64,000 bases of DNA from Acidothermus sp. (lineage in GTDB: Bacteria; Actinomycetota; Actinomycetes; Acidothermales; Acidothermaceae), in the NCBI GenBank assembly GCA_023512015.1, contig JAIMAI010000007.1, positions 18,274-82,273 of the forward strand, given 5' to 3'. The notes beneath the pieces were generated by a model. It was not told the DNA's origin and ran no database searches. It saw only the letters and a program-made list of their open reading frames with translations. The translations under genes and the position numbers were made by a program. Below, one piece after another: positions 1 through 8,753 of this stretch. The stretch's first letter is position 1; every line of letters begins with the position of its first letter.

Positions 1-2
1 AC

Positions 3-266
3 GCGGAATCCCCTCTCGTCCAGGCACTTTTCGCCGATACAACGGAAGGCGCGGCGGCCCGCAGCGTTTTCGGTATCTATTTCGCCGTCGCGTACGGCGT
101 CGGCGCACTGTGGCAGGTGGTCGTCGGTTGGCTGGTCAGCACCTACGGTTTCCGCACGGCGTTCGTCGTGATGGCCATCTCGTTCGTGGTGGCCGGACTG
201 TGCGTCGTGGGAGCCAAGGAAAGACGGCGTCACCGCGGTGAACTCGCCCTCGACTACCTCGATTGA
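3..266 (+). CDS. MFS transporter, C-terminal part (5' truncated by window edge)
   Basis: The open frame enters from the left edge and stops with TGA at 264-266, giving 87 residues. Two hydrophobic segments are visible: one around Tyr-Phe-Ala-Val-Ala-Tyr-Gly-Val-Gly-Ala-Leu-Trp, and a second around Phe-Val-Val-Met-Ala-Ile-Ser-Phe-Val-Val-Ala-Gly-Leu. A basic tail (KERRRHRGE) follows. This is the usual end of a 12-helix major facilitator permease: the last two helices, then a positively charged cytoplasmic tail. The substrate cannot be told from this piece. The next gene follows 62 bases later on the same strand. Family is an inference from the hydrophobic pattern and sequence feel. Confidence 0.6.
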   Translation, partial: AESPLVQALFADTTEGAAARSVFGIYFAVAYGVGALWQVVVGWLVSTYGFRTAFVVMAISFVVAGLCVVGAKERRRHRGELALDYLD

Positions 267-328
267 CGACGCCCGAGACGTCACCCCAGCTCCGTTCGTA
301 GCTCCCGACTCCTGGCAGTCTGGAGCTC

Positions 329-1723
329 ATGGCCATCGAGGGGGCGCCCGAAGCGCCGCGTCGAAGTGGGGCGCGGCCTCGGCATGCCAAACCGCGTGCA
401 CGCTCGGTGCGTCGACGCCGGCTCCTGGTCGGCGGCACTGGTGTGGCATTCGCCGGATTCCTTGGTGCGACGGTGTTTCTGCTGTCCCGATACGGCGGGG
501 ATTCCGGGACGCCGACCGGCGTCTCGACCGACCCTTCGCGCGAAGGCCGTCCCTCCAGCGTGGTGGCGTCGGCGAGCCCTGCTCCGGCGAGTTCACCCGC
601 TTCCCCATCACCGGGCCGCGTCGTGACGATCGCCGCAGTAGGGGATGTCGCACTGGGTCATACTCCGGTGTTGCCGAAAGACCGTGCGAGTTATCTGGCG
701 CCGGTGCGTTCTGCCCTCTCCGCTCCCGTGGTGTTCGGCAACCTCGAAGCGACGCTTACCGATTCGGGAGTCCCGAAATGTAGGCCGAGCCCTTCTCCGT
801 CGGTGTCGCCGACGGCGACAGGGACACAAGCGGCGCCGAGGTCGGCGTCCCCGACGGCAGCCCCGTCGCGACCGAACACCTCTCCCCAACCGTCGGTGAG
901 TGCTTCGCCGACGACGTCGCCGAGTGCACCGCCGACCTGTTACACGTTCCGCATGCCGCCGAGTTATGCGAGCGTGCTTCGGCAAGCAGGGTTCACTGTG
1001 CTGAACAGCGCGAACAATCATTCCCACGATTTCGGTGAACGCGGAAGTGCCGACACCACGGCCGCGCTGCGGCAGGCGGGAATCGCGCAGACGGGTCTGC
1101 CGGGCCAGATTGCGGTCGTCGAGGTGGGCGGGGTACGCGTCGCTTTCCTGGGTTTCGCTCCGTACGCCACCGCGAACAATCTTCTGGACGTCGATGCGGC
1201 GCGCCGCCTCATCGCAGCCGCCCACCGGGAGGCCGACCTGGTCGTGGTCTCCATGCACGCGGGGGCGGAAGGAGCGGGGGCAGCGCATGTGACCGGCCGT
1301 GAGGAGCGGTACGCGGGTGAAGACCGCGGGAATCCGCAAGCTTTTGCGCATGCGGCCATCGACGCCGGTGCGGATGTGGTGGTCGGCAGTGGCCCGCACG
1401 TGCTACGCGGCTTGGAGTACTACCACGGGCATCTGATTGCCTACAGCCTGGGCAACTTCGCCGGCTACCGGAATTTCTCGACCACCGGAGTGCTGCGGCT
1501 TTCCGGCATCCTGCGGGTGAGCCTTTCGGACGACGGGAGCCTGCGCGCCGCCTCGTTCACCTCCCTGGTCCTGGACGGCGACGGACGTCCCGCGCTCGAT
1601 CCTTCACATGCCGCAGCGGATTTCGTCAATCGGCTCTCGGTGGCCGACTTCGGTCTGCAGGCGGTACTCATACAAGGTTCGGGCAACCTCGCGCTTCCCG
1701 GAACCGCGACGCCGTCGCCCTGA
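329..1723 (+). CDS. CapA family protein, membrane-anchored
   Basis: This 464-residue protein has one N-terminal membrane segment (about residues 29-51) after an Arg-rich cytoplasmic start, so the catalytic part is outside the cell. A Pro/Ser/Thr linker precedes a CapA/PgsA-type metallophosphatase-like domain beginning at VTIAAVGDVALG (about residue 98). Family-typical motifs follow: NSANNHSHDFG (about 227), MHAGAEG, and VVGSGPHVLRGLEYYHGHLIAYSLGNF. The family includes poly-gamma-glutamate capsule proteins, but most actinobacterial members have no proven substrate. Oddity: a second Pro/Ser/Thr-rich stretch (about residues 151-204) is inserted inside the domain, between two cysteines (PKC and TCYTF) that would otherwise be close together. 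The gene is convergent with nrdJ, 9 bases apart. Confidence 0.85.
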   Translation: MAIEGAPEAPRRSGARPRHAKPRARSVRRRRLLVGGTGVAFAGFLGATVFLLSRYGGDSGTPTGVSTDPSREGRPSSVVASASPAPASSPASPSPGRVVTIAAVGDVALGHTPVLPKDRASYLAPVRSALSAPVVFGNLEATLTDSGVPKCRPSPSPSVSPTATGTQAAPRSASPTAAPSRPNTSPQPSVSASPTTSPSAPPTCYTFRMPPSYASVLRQAGFTVLNSANNHSHDFGERGSADTTAALRQAGIAQTGLPGQIAVVEVGGVRVAFLGFAPYATANNLLDVDAARRLIAAAHREADLVVVSMHAGAEGAGAAHVTGREERYAGEDRGNPQAFAHAAIDAGADVVVGSGPHVLRGLEYYHGHLIAYSLGNFAGYRNFSTTGVLRLSGILRVSLSDDGSLRAASFTSLVLDGDGRPALDPSHAAADFVNRLSVADFGLQAVLIQGSGNLALPGTATPSP

Positions 1724-1732
1724 TCGACCGGC

Positions 1733-4576
1733 TCAGCTGCAGCCGCTGGTGGAGCCGCACCCTTCGCAGACGTAGCAGCTTCCCGCGGGGCGCATCTTGG
1801 TGCCGCAGCTCATGCACAGCGGGGCGTCCGCTGCTTGGCCGACACGCTGTTCGACGAGTTCGGTCGAGCTGTGCACGTCGAGCGGCGCCGGTTTCGCCAC
1901 GGCAGCCTCGCCGGTGTTACCGGGCGTGACGGGCTTTTCGATGGGTACCGACCCGGCGAGATCCTCGGCGGTGAGGTCCTCGGTGTCGGCTGCACCCTGC
2001 GTGGGGGCTGCCCCTTGCTGGGCGCGGGCTCGTTCCTCAGCGCTGAAGATGCCGAGCGCTTCACGAGTTTCGTAGGGGAGGTAGTCGAGGGCCAGCCGCC
2101 GGAAGATATAGTCCATGATCGACTGCGCGAATCGGATGTCCGGGTCGTCGGTCATCCCCGACGGCTCGAACCGCATGTTGACGAATTTCGAGACGAACGC
2201 CTCCAGCGGCACCCCGTATTGCAACGCGATGGAGATTGCGATGGAGAAGGCGTCCATCACCCCAGCGAGGGTCGAACCCTGCTTTCCGAGCTTGAGGAAC
2301 ACCTCACCGAGGCCGTCATCAGGGTAGGAGCCTGCGGTCAGGTACCCTTCAGCTCCCGCGACCGAGAACGAAATCGTCTGGCTGGGGCGGCGTTTCGGCA
2401 AGCGTCGGCGCACCGGACGCCCGGGCTCACGCTCCGCCGGCGCGGGGGCGGCGGCCTTCTTCTCCTTCGCGTCCGAAAGCGGCTGACCTACTTTGCAGTT
2501 GTTCCGGTAGATCGCCAAAGCTTTCAGGCCGAGTTTCCAACCTTGGAAGTAGATTTCCTCCACATCCTCCACCGTCGCCGTCTCCGGCATGTTCACCGTC
2601 TTGGAGATCGCACCTGAGATGAACGGCTGGACGGCGGCCATCATTCGCACGTGCCCCATCGGGGAAATCGCCCGCTCCCCCATGGCGCAGTCGAATACCT
2701 CGTAATGCTCCGGACGAAGCCCAGGAGCCCCGACCACGTTGCCGTGCTCGGCGATGTACTCCACGATCGCCTCGACCTGCTCTTCCGGATACCCGAGAGT
2801 GCGAAGAGCGAGCGGCACCGTCCGATTGACGATCTGCATCGAACCGCCGTCCGCGAGTTTCTTGAATTTCACCAAAGCCAGGTCGGGTTCGATTCCGGTC
2901 GTGTCGCAGTCCATCGCCAAACCGATCGTTCCGGTGGGGGCAAGCACCGAGGCTTGCGAATTCCGCCAGCCGTTTTGCTCACCGATCGCCAGGCACTCCT
3001 GCCACGTCGCGGACGCCAGTCGTGCGATCTCCCGGTCCAGCTCCCCGACCGGGCGCAGCGCATCAGAGGCAGCCGCGTGCTTGCGCATCACCCGCTTGTG
3101 TGCCTCGGCGTTCCGCGCGTACCCCTCGTAGGGGCCCACCACCCCCGCGAGCTCCGCCGAACGGCGGTAGGCGGTGGCCGTCATCAGCGACGTGATAGCG
3201 GCAGCCAACGCCCGCCCCCCGTCGGAGTCGTAGGCATGCCCGGTGGCCATCAGCAGCGCCCCGAGGTTGGCGTAACCGATGCCAAGCTGACGGAACTTCC
3301 GAGTCGTATCCGCAATCTTCTCAGTGGGGAAATCCGCGAAACAGATGGAGATATCCATCGCGGTAATGACCAACTCCACCACTCTCGCGAACGTCTCGGC
3401 GTCGAAACGGCCGTCCGGAGTGAGGAACTTCATGAGATTCAAAGACGCCAGATTGCACGACGAATTATCCAAGTGAAGGTACTCGGAGCAAGGGTTGCTT
3501 GCGGTGATGCGCCCCGATTCCGGGCAGGTGTGCCAGTCGTTGATGGTGTCGTCGTATTGAATCCCCGGGTCGGCGCACGCCCAGGCGGCTTCGGCCATCT
3601 TGCGGAACAATGCGCGCGCGTCGACGGTTTCGATGACCTCCCCGGTGGTCCTGGCCCGAAGACCGAACGTCCCACCCTTCTCGACCGCCCGCATGAACTC
3701 ATCGCTCACCCGAACGGAATTGTTCGCGTTCTGGTATTGAACGCTGATGATGTCCTTGCCCCCGAGGTCCATGTCGAAGCCGGCGTCCCGCAAAACGCGA
3801 ATCTTCTCCTCCTCGCGGACCTTCGTCTCGATGAACTCCTCGATATCGGGGTGGTCGACGTCGAGGATCACCATCTTCGCCGCCCGGCGGGTCGCCCCCC
3901 CGGACTTGATGGTCCCCGCCGAGGCGTCCGCCCCCCGCATGAACGACACCGGGCCGGACGCCGTCCCCCCACTAGAAAGCAGCTCCTTCGACGAGCGAAT
4001 CCGCGACAAATTCACCCCAGCACCCGAACCACCTTTGAAAATCAGACCCTCTTCCTTGTACCAGTCGAGGATCGACTCCATCGTGTCCTCGACCGAAAGG
4101 ATGAAGCACGCCGAGACCTGCTGCTTGGCCGACGTCCCAACGTTGAACCACACCGGCGAATTGAAACTGAACACCTGATGGATCAGAGCGTGAGTCAGCT
4201 CGTGCTCGAAAATCGTCGCGTCTTCCTCGGAGGCGAAGTAGCCGTGCTCCAACCCCGCGCGGGTGTAGGTCTTCACGACCCGGTCCACCAGCTGCTTGAG
4301 ACTCCACTCCCGCTGCGGACTCCCCAGCGCCCCCCGGAAGTACTTCGAGGTGACGATGTTCACCGCATTCTGAGACCAGAAATCGGGGAATTCCACCCCC
4401 CGCTGCTCGAAATTGATCGACCCGTCCCGCCAGTTGGTCATCACCACATCCCGGCGCACCCAGGTCACCTCGTCGTAGGGGTGCACCCCCGGCTTGGTGT
4501 AGATGCGCTGTAGACGCAAGCCACGCCGGCCCGATTCGTCGGTACGCCGACCAGCACTGCTCGTTGCCTCGGTCAT
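1733..4576 (-). CDS. nrdJ: Vitamin B12-dependent (class II) ribonucleoside-diphosphate reductase
   Basis: The enzyme reduces ribonucleotides to deoxyribonucleotides using adenosylcobalamin to generate the thiyl radical, so it works with or without oxygen. The 947 residues match the long actinobacterial class II form. Visible landmarks are [10 protein letters not shown] (substrate-site cysteine, about 156), [13 protein letters not shown], the active-site loop [20 protein letters not shown] (about 361), and [20 protein letters not shown] (about 547). The C-terminal tail holds the redox and zinc-type cysteines CMSCG and CYVCEGCG. The start codon overlaps the stop of nrdR by 4 bases (ATGA), so the two are translationally coupled. 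Regulation is likely by NrdR itself through the box near 5260. No cobalamin riboswitch was recognised in the short leader. Confidence 0.97.
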   Translation of the reverse strand: MTEATSSAGRRTDESGRRGLRLQRIYTKPGVHPYDEVTWVRRDVVMTNWRDGSINFEQRGVEFPDFWSQNAVNIVTSKYFRGALGSPQREWSLKQLVDRVVKTYTRAGLEHGYFASEEDATIFEHELTHALIHQVFSFNSPVWFNVGTSAKQQVSACFILSVEDTMESILDWYKEEGLIFKGGSGAGVNLSRIRSSKELLSSGGTASGPVSFMRGADASAGTIKSGGATRRAAKMVILDVDHPDIEEFIETKVREEEKIRVLRDAGFDMDLGGKDIISVQYQNANNSVRVSDEFMRAVEKGGTFGLRARTTGEVIETVDARALFRKMAEAAWACADPGIQYDDTINDWHTCPESGRITASNPCSEYLHLDNSSCNLASLNLMKFLTPDGRFDAETFARVVELVITAMDISICFADFPTEKIADTTRKFRQLGIGYANLGALLMATGHAYDSDGGRALAAAITSLMTATAYRRSAELAGVVGPYEGYARNAEAHKRVMRKHAAASDALRPVGELDREIARLASATWQECLAIGEQNGWRNSQASVLAPTGTIGLAMDCDTTGIEPDLALVKFKKLADGGSMQIVNRTVPLALRTLGYPEEQVEAIVEYIAEHGNVVGAPGLRPEHYEVFDCAMGERAISPMGHVRMMAAVQPFISGAISKTVNMPETATVEDVEEIYFQGWKLGLKALAIYRNNCKVGQPLSDAKEKKAAAPAPAEREPGRPVRRRLPKRRPSQTISFSVAGAEGYLTAGSYPDDGLGEVFLKLGKQGSTLAGVMDAFSIAISIALQYGVPLEAFVSKFVNMRFEPSGMTDDPDIRFAQSIMDYIFRRLALDYLPYETREALGIFSAEERARAQQGAAPTQGAADTEDLTAEDLAGSVPIEKPVTPGNTGEAAVAKPAPLDVHSSTELVEQRVGQAADAPLCMSCGTKMRPAGSCYVCEGCGSTSGCS

Positions 4577-5127
4577 CGTCTCGCCTCCATCTGGGTAGCC
4601 GGGGTACCGGCCGACGTTACGCCGGCCGGCGAAGTCTGGTCACGGGAAGCGTTGGCCGTTGCGTCGTCCGTCGAGCGCAACGCCCGCTCGGCCCGCTGCA
4701 AAGCGATCTCCGCTTCGAAATCCTCCAAGGACTCGAACCCGCGGTACACCGACGCGAACCGCAGGTACGCGACGTCATCGAGCTCGCGAAGCGGACCGAG
4801 CACCGCGAGGCCGACGTCCTGACTGCTGACCTCACTGCACCCGGTTGCCCGCAACTCGTCTTCGACCCGCTGAGCGAGTCGAGCCAACGCGTCGTCGTCC
4901 ACCGGTCGTCCTTGGCAGGCCTTGCGCACGCCGGCGATGACCTTCGCTCTGGAGAACGGCTCCACCACTCCCGAACGCTTGACCACGGAGAGCGCGGCGG
5001 TCTCCGTGGTAGTGAAGCGACGTCCACAGCTCGGACACGCACGGCGGCGGCGAATGGCCGTACCGTCGTCGGTCACCCTGCTATCCACCACGCGGGTGTC
5101 GGGGTGTCGGCAGAAGGGACAGAACAT
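4573..5127 (-). CDS. nrdR: Transcriptional repressor NrdR
   Basis: NrdR senses ATP/dATP levels and represses ribonucleotide reductase operons. The 184-residue protein begins [17 protein letters not shown] and continues [10 protein letters not shown], the four-cysteine zinc ribbon that binds DNA. An ATP-cone domain follows ([25 protein letters not shown]). It is the first gene of a two-gene operon with nrdJ. The length is slightly above the usual 150-160 because of a disordered C-terminal tail rich in Thr, Ala and Pro. The position next to lexA is conserved in actinobacteria. Confidence 0.97.
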   Translation of the reverse strand: MFCPFCRHPDTRVVDSRVTDDGTAIRRRRACPSCGRRFTTTETAALSVVKRSGVVEPFSRAKVIAGVRKACQGRPVDDDALARLAQRVEDELRATGCSEVSSQDVGLAVLGPLRELDDVAYLRFASVYRGFESLEDFEAEIALQRAERALRSTDDATANASRDQTSPAGVTSAGTPATQMEARR

Positions 5128-5254
5128 GATCAGCGCCCCTCGCCGTTGCGACGTGTGGACGACGTGGTGTACATCGCGGTGGACATCTGAGCGTTCCCTG
5201 TGGTCAACCCGACCTCACCTGGGCACAACCTGTGGATGACTTACATCGGTGTAA

Positions 5255-5270
5255 CTACTACATGTAGGGA
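5255..5270 (-). promoter_or_regulatory. Putative NrdR box upstream of nrdR-nrdJ
   Basis: The 10-bp palindrome CTACATGTAG at 5258-5267 is the core of a sequence resembling the actinobacterial NrdR box (approximately ACACTATATATAGTGT). It lies about 130 bases upstream of the nrdR start. A much weaker partner (CACAACCTGTGG, near 5224-5235) sits about three helical turns away, and paired boxes are the known arrangement. The match is by eye and only the first half-site pair is convincing. Confidence 0.45.
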
Positions 5271-5348
5271 TGTCACGGTAACGCCGTCCGCGCTGCTTTG
5301 CAAGGGCCCTCGGCGCGACACGCCGGGCGGCGGACCACGTCCGCCCGC

Positions 5349-5744
5349 TCAAGGCAGGACGAGACGCTCCCCCGGCACGAGCACCCGCTTCGCGGTCGGA
5401 TTCGCCGCGAGGATTCGATCGATCACAACTCGCGGGTCGGCGTTCGGCGCGATCCGCCCTGCGATCGCCCAGAGCGTGTCCCCGGGACGCACCAGGACCG
5501 AGCTTCGCGGCGTCGCCGACGATGAGGAGCCGGCCACGTGCGGGACGGCGGCCCCCGCGCGCCCGGTGACCAAAACGGTCAGCAGGGCGCTGGTCACGGC
5601 GACCGCCACCATCGCCGCAGCGAAGACGACCCGGCGCCCCCGCCGGGTGAGCCGGATCGGGCGGCGCCGCGCCCGCCGGGGGCCGGAACGCTCGGTGGAC
5701 CGCGCGCTGCGATGCTCTCCCAGCCGTACGACCGTGGTGGTCAT
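5349..5744 (-). CDS. LysM-domain membrane protein, SOS-linked (ChiZ/DivS position)
   Basis: I chose the ATG at 5744 because GGAGG lies 7 bases upstream (tggaggaggttctccg); longer open frames run into the SOS boxes. The 131-residue product has a basic cytoplasmic N-terminus, one membrane helix (about residues 36-58), and a C-terminal LysM domain ([20 protein letters not shown]) that would bind peptidoglycan outside the cell. It is divergent from lexA and shares its SOS boxes. In mycobacteria and corynebacteria the gene in this slot (ChiZ, DivS) is a DNA-damage-induced inhibitor of cell division. The same role here is inferred from position, size and domain only. Confidence 0.85.
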   Translation of the reverse strand: MTTTVVRLGEHRSARSTERSGPRRARRRPIRLTRRGRRVVFAAAMVAVAVTSALLTVLVTGRAGAAVPHVAGSSSSATPRSSVLVRPGDTLWAIAGRIAPNADPRVVIDRILAANPTAKRVLVPGERLVLP

Positions 5745-5764
5745 CGGAGAACCTCCTCCACCCA

Positions 5765-5847
5765 TCGAACATCCGTTCGATCGAACGCGTGTACGAACGT
5801 ACCTCATGTCGGGGACACAATCCAGCGAATTTTCGAACTGGTGTTTG
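5765..5847. promoter_or_regulatory. Cluster of three SOS (LexA) boxes between the LysM gene and lexA
   Basis: Box 1 at 5766-5779 is CGAAC-ATCC-GTTCG, a perfect match extended by flanking T and A to a 16-bp near-palindrome. Box 2 at 5782-5795 is CGAAC-GCGT-GTACG, with one mismatch to the consensus half-site. Box 3 at 5834-5847 is CGAAC-TGGT-GTTTG, an acceptable GTTYG variant nearer the lexA start. The first two lie just upstream of the leftward LysM gene. The arrangement predicts LexA autorepression and co-induction of the LysM protein after DNA damage. Confidence 0.85.
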
Positions 5848-5909
5848 AATATGTCGTCCGGAACCGCTACCGTGACCCTCGTGCCGACCACCGACGGATG
5901 GAGGGCGAG

Positions 5910-6725
5910 ATGAGCAGCGGCGACCGGCGCCCCTCACGAAACAGGACGTCACGTAGTGCTTCGCGATCCTCGGTGTCTGGAGGCCCGGTCGCGAGCGACG
6001 CCCCCGACGCCGAGTCGCTGGCGACGGTGATGGACTTCCCCGACGCGCCTCCTGACGCCAGCGGCCTCACTCCACGCCAGCGCAAGATTCTCGAGGTGAT
6101 CCGCGACTGCGTCCACCGGCGTGGTTATCCACCCAGCATCCGGGAGATCGGTGAGGCCGTCGGGCTCACGTCGACCTCGAGCGTGGCGCACCAGCTCGCG
6201 ACGTTGCAGCGCAAGGGCTTCCTCAGGCGCGATCCCAACCGGCCGCGGGCCGTCGACGTCCGGGCCCCGGCAAGCAGCTCGCCAACGAGGCACCCGAGAC
6301 GTCGCGGTCTCGGGGCGGCTCACAACGGCGAGGATCTGGACCGCAGCGAGCAGGTCGTCGGCGTCCCTCTGGTCGGACGCATCGCGGCGGGTGGTCCGAT
6401 CCTCGCCGAGCAGCTCGTCGAGGACGTCGTCCCGCTCCCCCGCCGACTGGTCGGTGAAGGCACGTTGTTCCTACTGGAAGTCAAGGGAGATTCCATGGTG
6501 GACGCCGCGATCTGCGACGGCGATTGGGTGGTCGTCCGCCAGCAGCCGGTGGCGGAGAACGGCGACATCGTCGCGGCGATGATCGACGGTGAGGCGACGG
6601 TGAAAACCTTCAAGAAACGCGACGGCCACGTCTGGCTCATCCCGCACAACCCGGCGTACGAGCCGATCCTCGGCGACGAAGCGACCATTCTCGGGCGGGT
6701 CGTCAGCGTGCTACGCCGACTCTGA
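5910..6725 (+). CDS. lexA: SOS repressor LexA
   Basis: LexA is the DNA-damage-responsive repressor that cleaves itself when bound to activated RecA. From the ATG at 5910 (after gagggcgag) it is 271 residues; an in-frame ATG at 5898 is the alternative. Features in order: a disordered Ser/Arg N-terminal extension of about 45 residues; the winged helix-turn-helix [20 protein letters not shown]...[22 protein letters not shown]; the Ala-Gly cleavage site in [13 protein letters not shown]; the catalytic Ser in [14 protein letters not shown]; and the catalytic Lys in [10 protein letters not shown]. The extension and a linker of about 30 residues before the cleavage site make it longer than E. coli LexA, as is common in actinobacteria. 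Confidence 0.97.
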   Translation: MSSGDRRPSRNRTSRSASRSSVSGGPVASDAPDAESLATVMDFPDAPPDASGLTPRQRKILEVIRDCVHRRGYPPSIREIGEAVGLTSTSSVAHQLATLQRKGFLRRDPNRPRAVDVRAPASSSPTRHPRRRGLGAAHNGEDLDRSEQVVGVPLVGRIAAGGPILAEQLVEDVVPLPRRLVGEGTLFLLEVKGDSMVDAAICDGDWVVVRQQPVAENGDIVAAMIDGEATVKTFKKRDGHVWLIPHNPAYEPILGDEATILGRVVSVLRRL

Positions 6726-6747
6726 AAAAGCCCCGCCGACACCGGGG
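6725..6747 (-). terminator. Rho-independent terminator of dinG
   Basis: Read on the minus strand, CCCCG - 7-base loop - CGGGG is followed directly by C and TTTTT. It lies 4 to 26 bases beyond the dinG stop and abuts the convergent lexA stop, so it separates the two transcription units. Confidence 0.65.
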
Positions 6748-6750
6748 AAC

Positions 6751-8724
6751 TCAGGATTTCGCCGCCCGCAGGGCACGGAGAGACCTGCGCACCTGGTCGG
6801 CGTCCGTCGTGTACCAGAAGGGGGGAAGACTCGCGCGCAGAAAATTCGAATACCGGGCGGTAGCCAAGCGCGAATCGAGGACGGCGACCACGCCCCGATC
6901 GGTGTGACGGCGCAGCAGGCGGCCACATCCCTGGGCCAGGAGCAGCGCAGCCTGCGTCGCAGCGACTGCTAGGAATCCGTTACCGCCGGCGCGATTCGCG
7001 GCCTCCTGCCGAGCCGCTGTTATCGGGTCGTCGGGCCGCGGGAACGGAATTCGGTCGACGATGACGAGCTGACATGCCTCTCCCGGAACGTCGACGCCCT
7101 GCCAGAGGGACAGGGTGCCGAACAAGCAAGTCTCCGGTTCGGCGGCGAAACGTTCGATGAGAGCGGCGGTGGCGTCGTCCCCCTGACACAGCACCGGGAA
7201 ATCCACACGCCTTCGCGCGAATTCCGCTGCTTCCTGGGCCGCGCGCATGGAAGAGAAGAGACCGAGCGTGCGCCCGCCGGCGGCGTCCACGAGAGCGACG
7301 AGCTCTTCCAGTGCTTCCGGTGCTATTCCGTCACGGCTCGGGGGAGGCAGGTGCCGAGCCACGTAGAGGATGGCTTGGCGCCGATAGGAAAAGGGTGAGC
7401 CGACGTCGAGGGACCGGAAGCGGCCAGCCAGCCCGAGACGTCGGGCGAGAGGCTCGAAACTCCCGCCGACGGTGAGCGTCGCCGAGGTGAGAACGGCTGT
7501 TCGCCGTGAGAACAACGCGGCAGCGAGAACCGGCGCGACGTCGAGGGGCGCCACCCGCAGGATTTCCCCACGGGACTGCCGTTCCAACCAGACGACGTCG
7601 CCCTCGTTCCAGGCGAGGAGCCGCTCGGTCACCTCGAAGAGGTCTTCGGCGGCGACTCGGGCTCGCCGTCGAACGGGATCCGCCTCCCCGGTCGTCCGGA
7701 CCTGTTCGGCGAGCGTGCGGGCGGCGTCGCGCACCCCCGCCAGCGCCGTCGCTAATTTCTCCGGCAGCTCGGTGAGCCGCCCGACGGTAAGGCTCTCGGT
7801 GGTCGCTGCGAGGGCTTCGCCGGCCGCTTCCAATCGAGTCGCAGCCGACGCCGCCCACCGACGTCCCCGCGCCGCGGCTCGACCGACCGAGGCGGCGCTC
7901 AGCTCGAGAGTCGCGGCACCGGTGACGCGATCGATCAATTCGTGGGCTTCGTCGACCACGACGACGTCGTGTTCCGGCAACACGGGTATCTCCCCGAGCA
8001 CGTCGACCGCAAGCATCGCGTGATTCGTGACGACGATGTCGACGCTCCCCGCTCGCTGCCGCGCCTGCTCGGAGAAACACTCCCCCGCTCGCGGGCAGAC
8101 GGCGGCTCCGAGACATTCGCGAGCCGTCACCGAGAACTGAGCCCACGCGCGGTCGCTGACGCCCGGCAGCAATTCGTCGCGGTCCCCGGTCGTGGTCCGA
8201 TCGAGCCATCTGGTGATACGCATGATTTCCCGACCCAGGTCGGTGAACGGCGACCACCGACCGCCTCCGGAGGAGTCGTCGATGCCGTCGTCGAACAAAT
8301 CTTCTTGGCCGCTCGGGCCTCCTACCGCCCGCATGCGGCAGGCGTAATTGCGGCGGCCCTTGAGAATCGCGTAGGTGGGACGACGGGGCAGGTGCGGCGA
8401 GAGCGCCTCGACGAGACGCGGGAGATCCCGTTCGATCAGTTGTCGCTGCAACGCGATGGTGGCGGTTGCGACGATGACCGGACGGGCCGGTTCGCCGTCC
8501 CTCACCTCGGCGCCGAGGGTATGCCAGATCGCCGGAACCAGATAGGCCAGGCTCTTCCCCGTGCCGGTGCCGGCCTGGACGAGGAGCGGTTCCCCGCGCC
8601 CCTCGGACATGGCCCGGGCGACGGCACCGGTCATCCGCAGCTGTCCGTCGCGACGCTCTCCGCCGAGGGCGTCCACGGCGAGCGCCAGCAGCTCCTCAGG
8701 ATCGGGCAGCTTCGGCCGTGGCAC
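6751..8724 (-). CDS. dinG: ATP-dependent DNA helicase, DinG/XPD family
   Basis: This is a superfamily 2 helicase of 657 residues starting with GTG. The Walker A motif is QAGTGTGKSLAYLVPAIW (about residue 52). An iron-sulfur-type cysteine set follows (YACRMRAV, then ECLGAAVCPRAGECF), and the DEAH box is VVVVDEAHELID (about 258). Motif VI regions near the C-terminus read QGCGRLLRRHTDRGVVAVLDSR. DinG-type enzymes unwind DNA 5' to 3' and resolve R-loops and G-quadruplexes. The gene is convergent with lexA. No SOS box was seen just upstream, so LexA control is not claimed. Confidence 0.9.
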   Translation of the reverse strand: MPRPKLPDPEELLALAVDALGGERRDGQLRMTGAVARAMSEGRGEPLLVQAGTGTGKSLAYLVPAIWHTLGAEVRDGEPARPVIVATATIALQRQLIERDLPRLVEALSPHLPRRPTYAILKGRRNYACRMRAVGGPSGQEDLFDDGIDDSSGGGRWSPFTDLGREIMRITRWLDRTTTGDRDELLPGVSDRAWAQFSVTARECLGAAVCPRAGECFSEQARQRAGSVDIVVTNHAMLAVDVLGEIPVLPEHDVVVVDEAHELIDRVTGAATLELSAASVGRAAARGRRWAASAATRLEAAGEALAATTESLTVGRLTELPEKLATALAGVRDAARTLAEQVRTTGEADPVRRRARVAAEDLFEVTERLLAWNEGDVVWLERQSRGEILRVAPLDVAPVLAAALFSRRTAVLTSATLTVGGSFEPLARRLGLAGRFRSLDVGSPFSYRRQAILYVARHLPPPSRDGIAPEALEELVALVDAAGGRTLGLFSSMRAAQEAAEFARRRVDFPVLCQGDDATAALIERFAAEPETCLFGTLSLWQGVDVPGEACQLVIVDRIPFPRPDDPITAARQEAANRAGGNGFLAVAATQAALLLAQGCGRLLRRHTDRGVVAVLDSRLATARYSNFLRASLPPFWYTTDADQVRRSLRALRAAKS

Positions 8725-8753
8725 GTCCGCAGCGTAGCCCGTGGTGGGTCACC

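Noticed and set aside
2651..4513. 620-codon open frame antisense to nrdJ
   Set aside because: It mirrors a strongly recognised gene. The product is rich in Arg, His, Pro and Gly without any motif, as expected of a high-GC shadow frame.
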